A stretch of 10,106 bases of DNA, from contig WJKO01000136.1 in assembly GCA_014729055.1 (NCBI GenBank), positions 1-10,106 of the forward strand, written 5' to 3'. The position numbers and the translations under genes were made by a program. The notes below the pieces were generated by a model, which saw only the letters and a program-made list of their open reading frames with translations, searched no databases and was not told where the DNA came from. Positions 9,101 through 10,106 of this stretch are shown one piece after another. Source of the stretch: Promethearchaeota archaeon. Lineage in GTDB: Archaea > Asgardarchaeota > Lokiarchaeia > Sigyniarchaeales > Promethearchaeaceae. Numbering within the stretch: position 1 is the stretch's first letter; each line of letters opens with the position of its first letter.

Positions 9101-9640
9101 ATCTCTTGGATACTTGTGAAATCTTCGGCACCTTTAGTGCTAATGCAGGGGCATTCCGTAGACCTTACGCGGTTCGTATATATTTTATATATTGTACAAG
9201 GTCTTTTGGGATTGCTCTCATTTATAATCAGCAAACTCAAGTCAATTACCAAAAAGCGAATATTCCCCGAATATCAACAAGGTCAAGAGCCTACAATCAG
9301 CGATCCCCAAGATCAACAATCGACATTGAATTATGCAATAGTTTCGGCAACAGATTCGGCAACTGATTATACATCGCAATTCGGAAAAGAATTGGGATTG
9401 GCTCTGGGACAGGCTGTTGCACTGCTGAAGGAAAGCGGAGCGAAACCACTTGACGAGTTTCTAGTGTCTTTGAAAGCGAGCATTAAATCATTTCTTAAAA
9501 ACCCTAACTTTCAAGTGCCTTTAAAAGAGAGATTAGAAAGCTTAGGAATAGATGGCAGTCTCCTCAACAAGGTCGGCGATATTCAGCCAATACTTAACCA
9601 ATTGCAACAAATTAACGCCGTTGAGGTTAATAATGTATAA
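6200..9640 (+). CDS. Very large membrane protein: N-terminal outside domain, about 20 membrane segments, helical C-terminal domain; function unknown
   Basis: I cannot place this 1146-residue protein in a family. Residues 10-30 are hydrophobic and precede NVSA (32-35), a plausible signal-peptidase site, so the N-terminus may be cleaved. Residues 36-196 form a beta-like outside domain with two cysteines, C57 and C182, placed to join its ends, and sequons at N100 and N163. A membrane segment at 197-217 leads to a charged, partly coiled-coil cytosolic region (219-305, Lys/Glu-rich at 258-275). Further segments lie near 309-329, 337-364, 417-437, 474-490, 494-515, 521-543, 581-596, 605-626, 638-662, 664-685, 764-790, 797-815, 825-845, 846-868, 893-919, 924-944, 955-974 and 988-1011. 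Loops at 365-416 and 686-760 are hydrophilic. After basic residues at 1011-1020 comes a Gln-rich linker and helices (about 1057-1140), probably cytosolic. The ATG follows the previous stop directly; GGAGG at 6187-6191 lies eight bases upstream. It is a candidate membrane core; segment counts are by eye. Confidence 0.93.
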   Translation: MNRKQLNYIKYIAGGALTLYLVLFVLMYSEPNVSALTSQGREGGYYYVGMDRISTHCAYADDENEHYMLYAHIGLRLYQDQQMVNWVPDLISELDYFEINLTVEYGNVFATVGVKKISERVYIDLDDEITLHAIQEENDIRIPVAEIEYSMLGIDNPVIKDVNGTITTYLEVSDGIETSFICSGEFNVQHLYFGGTTFFKSILIILAVGFILTFIILLNKRHNTDVLNKSRAQAEELKEEGFLPIFREIGEVKVYAMEAEKEKKKREKEATIRRHKNEDVDFLDQISDRKQRISIPGYYDSNLTFNRYIFHVAVIFAGLMASIAGLINYFMRQPVMTQFPFLFIVYVGIAGIAVVVLISMLIALPLTKAPKIGIDDIEKVVTSLDTGEEQKSAFSTEVIEHLDETRAKTEYKIADYTVVKIINAAVMIGTVVFCMFDLQMFTADYYKTIFGPVDFLTLITDFNLIITSIQTHVPEILLLFMMIVILGMTLKSSFIKQYSIIANIAILVTLYQGFHIMGIATPTWLIFPIIWGACYFLFAVLIVPRQNSPSHAYQSLISDKSTWHSNTILYLSERIHSQRGYIYAGVLLSLLLIEPFTTEFSPSHLRFIVINVAPFIIALFIDSFFFYTRKKTHHSFNKGKLMSIIMIILFMLTCLDIYMIYTYRNQFFMVNFCCELFLGMKILFGLSGDKKKAVESMSVITEQKPNKLTEKWLFKIDLLFYPHNYEKYDKETRGIWGCLDNLGEKNPLFSGVLGIQFLGKIMDFVRKFMLIEVCAIFEIWLGFFSSYLAGDVVSVLNEMTISIGLTLVFVVIGLYFKKSGGYHYKFSIDLILLLFIIPMGTVIWWLYCILTIIVFIELVITILVFSLVKSTGIEAVNAILSAGKNNVGNPVASVLEMLSYMLSFAGILGLCSAMNIIAGYITQSLTDLIYIVSVVCLVLHIFTSELLKKDKKELHAVHFAAIIISAVISWILVKSSAPLVLMQGHSVDLTRFVYILYIVQGLLGLLSFIISKLKSITKKRIFPEYQQGQEPTISDPQDQQSTLNYAIVSATDSATDYTSQFGKELGLALGQAVALLKESGAKPLDEFLVSLKASIKSFLKNPNFQVPLKERLESLGIDGSLLNKVGDIQPILNQLQQINAVEVNNV
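9344..9367 (+). repeat. Short in-frame tandem duplication, two 12-base units
   Basis: TCGGCAACAGAT (9344-9355) is followed directly by TCGGCAACTGAT (9356-9367), with one mismatch. The two units encode Ser-Ala-Thr-Asp twice (residues 1049-1056 of the large membrane protein), in the linker between the last membrane segment and the C-terminal helices. It looks like a small replication-slippage duplication in a region under little structural constraint. Confidence 0.6.
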
Positions 9641-9647
9641 CATATAT

Positions 9648-9652
9648 GGAGG
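9648..9652 (+). promoter_or_regulatory. Ribosome binding site that sets the start of the last gene
   Basis: GGAGG lies 11 bases before the TTG at 9664. The four other visible sites in the window stand 8-10 bases before their starts. The in-frame ATG at 9646 overlaps this site, and the nearest purine run ahead of it (GAGG, 9623-9626) is 19 bases away, which is too far. This favours TTG over ATG. Confidence 0.6.
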
Positions 9653-9663
9653 ACATCCCAACA

Positions 9664-10106
9664 TTGCTATCAAACAATGATAAAAGGCAGATCGAACTTC
9701 GAATTGACCTTGCTATGATTGAGGAGCAGAAAAAACTGCTCAAAAAGAAAGTCAAAAACGTAGAAAAGGACGCGAAATCCGATGAATATATAGTTGATGA
9801 AAAGTACGCGGCTGATGTCAATTCAAGACTCAAGGCAATAAAAACCGTGATGGACGAACTTAACAACCGCGAGCTGAAAGATCTCGAAGAATTAAAATCA
9901 TTGGGCAAATTTATCCTGGACTCACTGAAAGAAGAAATTGACATTCAACAAGATCTTATCAAAAAAGCAAAGCGAAACTTTCAGCTCGGTCGTCTTACCT
10001 CACAAGACTATAATCAAGATTACAAAGTCAAAAAAGATGGATTGCGAGACCTTATTCGCAAATATCGAGGCATTCAGCGTGAGATTAAAGAGTATCAGCT
10101 CACCTA
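9664..10106 (+). CDS. Charged helical or coiled-coil protein, cut by the window edge; function unknown
   Basis: The frame is open from 9646 to the end of the window, giving 147 codons from the TTG start; the C-terminus is missing. An ATG at 9646 would add six residues (MEDIPT) but lacks a ribosome binding site at the right distance. The product is soluble, with no membrane segment or signal peptide, and consists almost entirely of Lys/Glu-rich helix. Hydrophobic residues recur at heptad-like spacing around AMIEEQKKLLKKK, then again through the middle (RLKAIKTVMDEL, LEELKSLGKFILDSLKEEI). Near the end, NFQLGRLTSQDYNQDY resembles a helical hairpin with a Leu-Gly-x-Leu-Thr turn, of the general kind seen in short oligomerisation domains; this is only a resemblance. 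It starts 23 bases after the stop of the large membrane protein, so it is probably in the same operon and could act on that protein's cytosolic face. Base composition and charge pattern match its neighbours. Confidence 0.85.
   Translation, partial: MLSNNDKRQIELRIDLAMIEEQKKLLKKKVKNVEKDAKSDEYIVDEKYAADVNSRLKAIKTVMDELNNRELKDLEELKSLGKFILDSLKEEIDIQQDLIKKAKRNFQLGRLTSQDYNQDYKVKKDGLRDLIRKYRGIQREIKEYQLT

Noticed and set aside
9106..9366. An 86-residue forward open frame inside the giant gene
   Set aside because: It is an out-of-frame shadow of a membrane-coding region, with no supporting start signal.
9633..9680. A 15-codon open frame starting ATG at 9633 with GAGG six bases upstream
   Set aside because: It is very short, out of frame with the coiled-coil gene, overlaps the previous stop and that gene's ribosome binding site, and has no independent support.
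9627..9944. A 105-residue open frame on the minus strand
   Set aside because: It is antisense to the end of the giant membrane protein and to the Lys/Glu-rich helical gene; its Ser/Phe-rich composition is what reverse-reading Lys/Glu codons gives.

Overview
The window carries six consecutive genes, all on the + strand and tightly packed. Five are complete and the sixth runs off the right edge. None belongs to a family I can name from its sequence. Five are membrane or cell-surface proteins and the sixth is a soluble helical or coiled-coil protein. The DNA is AT-rich, uses all three standard stop codons, and places a strong GGAGG-type ribosome binding site 8-11 bases before each visible start. 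I infer an archaeon, or an archaeal extrachromosomal element, from the Lys/Glu-rich membrane proteins, N-glycosylation sequons in the predicted outside domains, and a T-rich stretch in the only real gap. No ribosomal, tRNA or other taxonomic marker is present, so the organism is not established.

Layout. Bases 1-1059: a single-pass protein with a very lysine-rich cytosolic tail and a roughly 290-residue outside domain. Bases 1060-3021: a large, aromatic-rich outside domain held by an N-terminal membrane segment, followed by two C-terminal membrane segments joined by a Gln/Met/Pro-rich tether. Bases 3022-3083: the only intergenic gap, with a hairpin over the preceding stop codon and a T-rich run that resembles a terminator. 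Bases 3084-5114: a multi-pass protein with a strongly acidic, Tyr-rich cytosolic loop. Bases 5111-6199: a signal peptide, an outside domain, one membrane segment and a charged tail. Bases 6200-9640: a 1146-residue protein with about 20 membrane segments, its own N-terminal outside domain and a helical cytosolic C-terminus. Bases 9664-10106: the start of a charged helical protein.

How they may work together. The genes overlap by four bases, abut directly, or lie within a few dozen bases of each other, so co-expression and translational coupling are likely. The simplest inference is an envelope-spanning complex: two multi-pass proteins form the membrane core (3084-5114 and 6200-9640), three proteins contribute outside domains (1-1059, 1060-3021, 5111-6199), and the helical protein at the right edge acts on the cytosolic side. 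Opposite charges on the cytosolic parts of the first and third proteins suggest one possible contact. No enzyme motif, heme-binding motif, nucleotide-binding loop or recognisable transporter signature was found by eye, so the job of the complex (channel, secretion, surface appendage, adhesion or envelope maintenance) cannot be stated.
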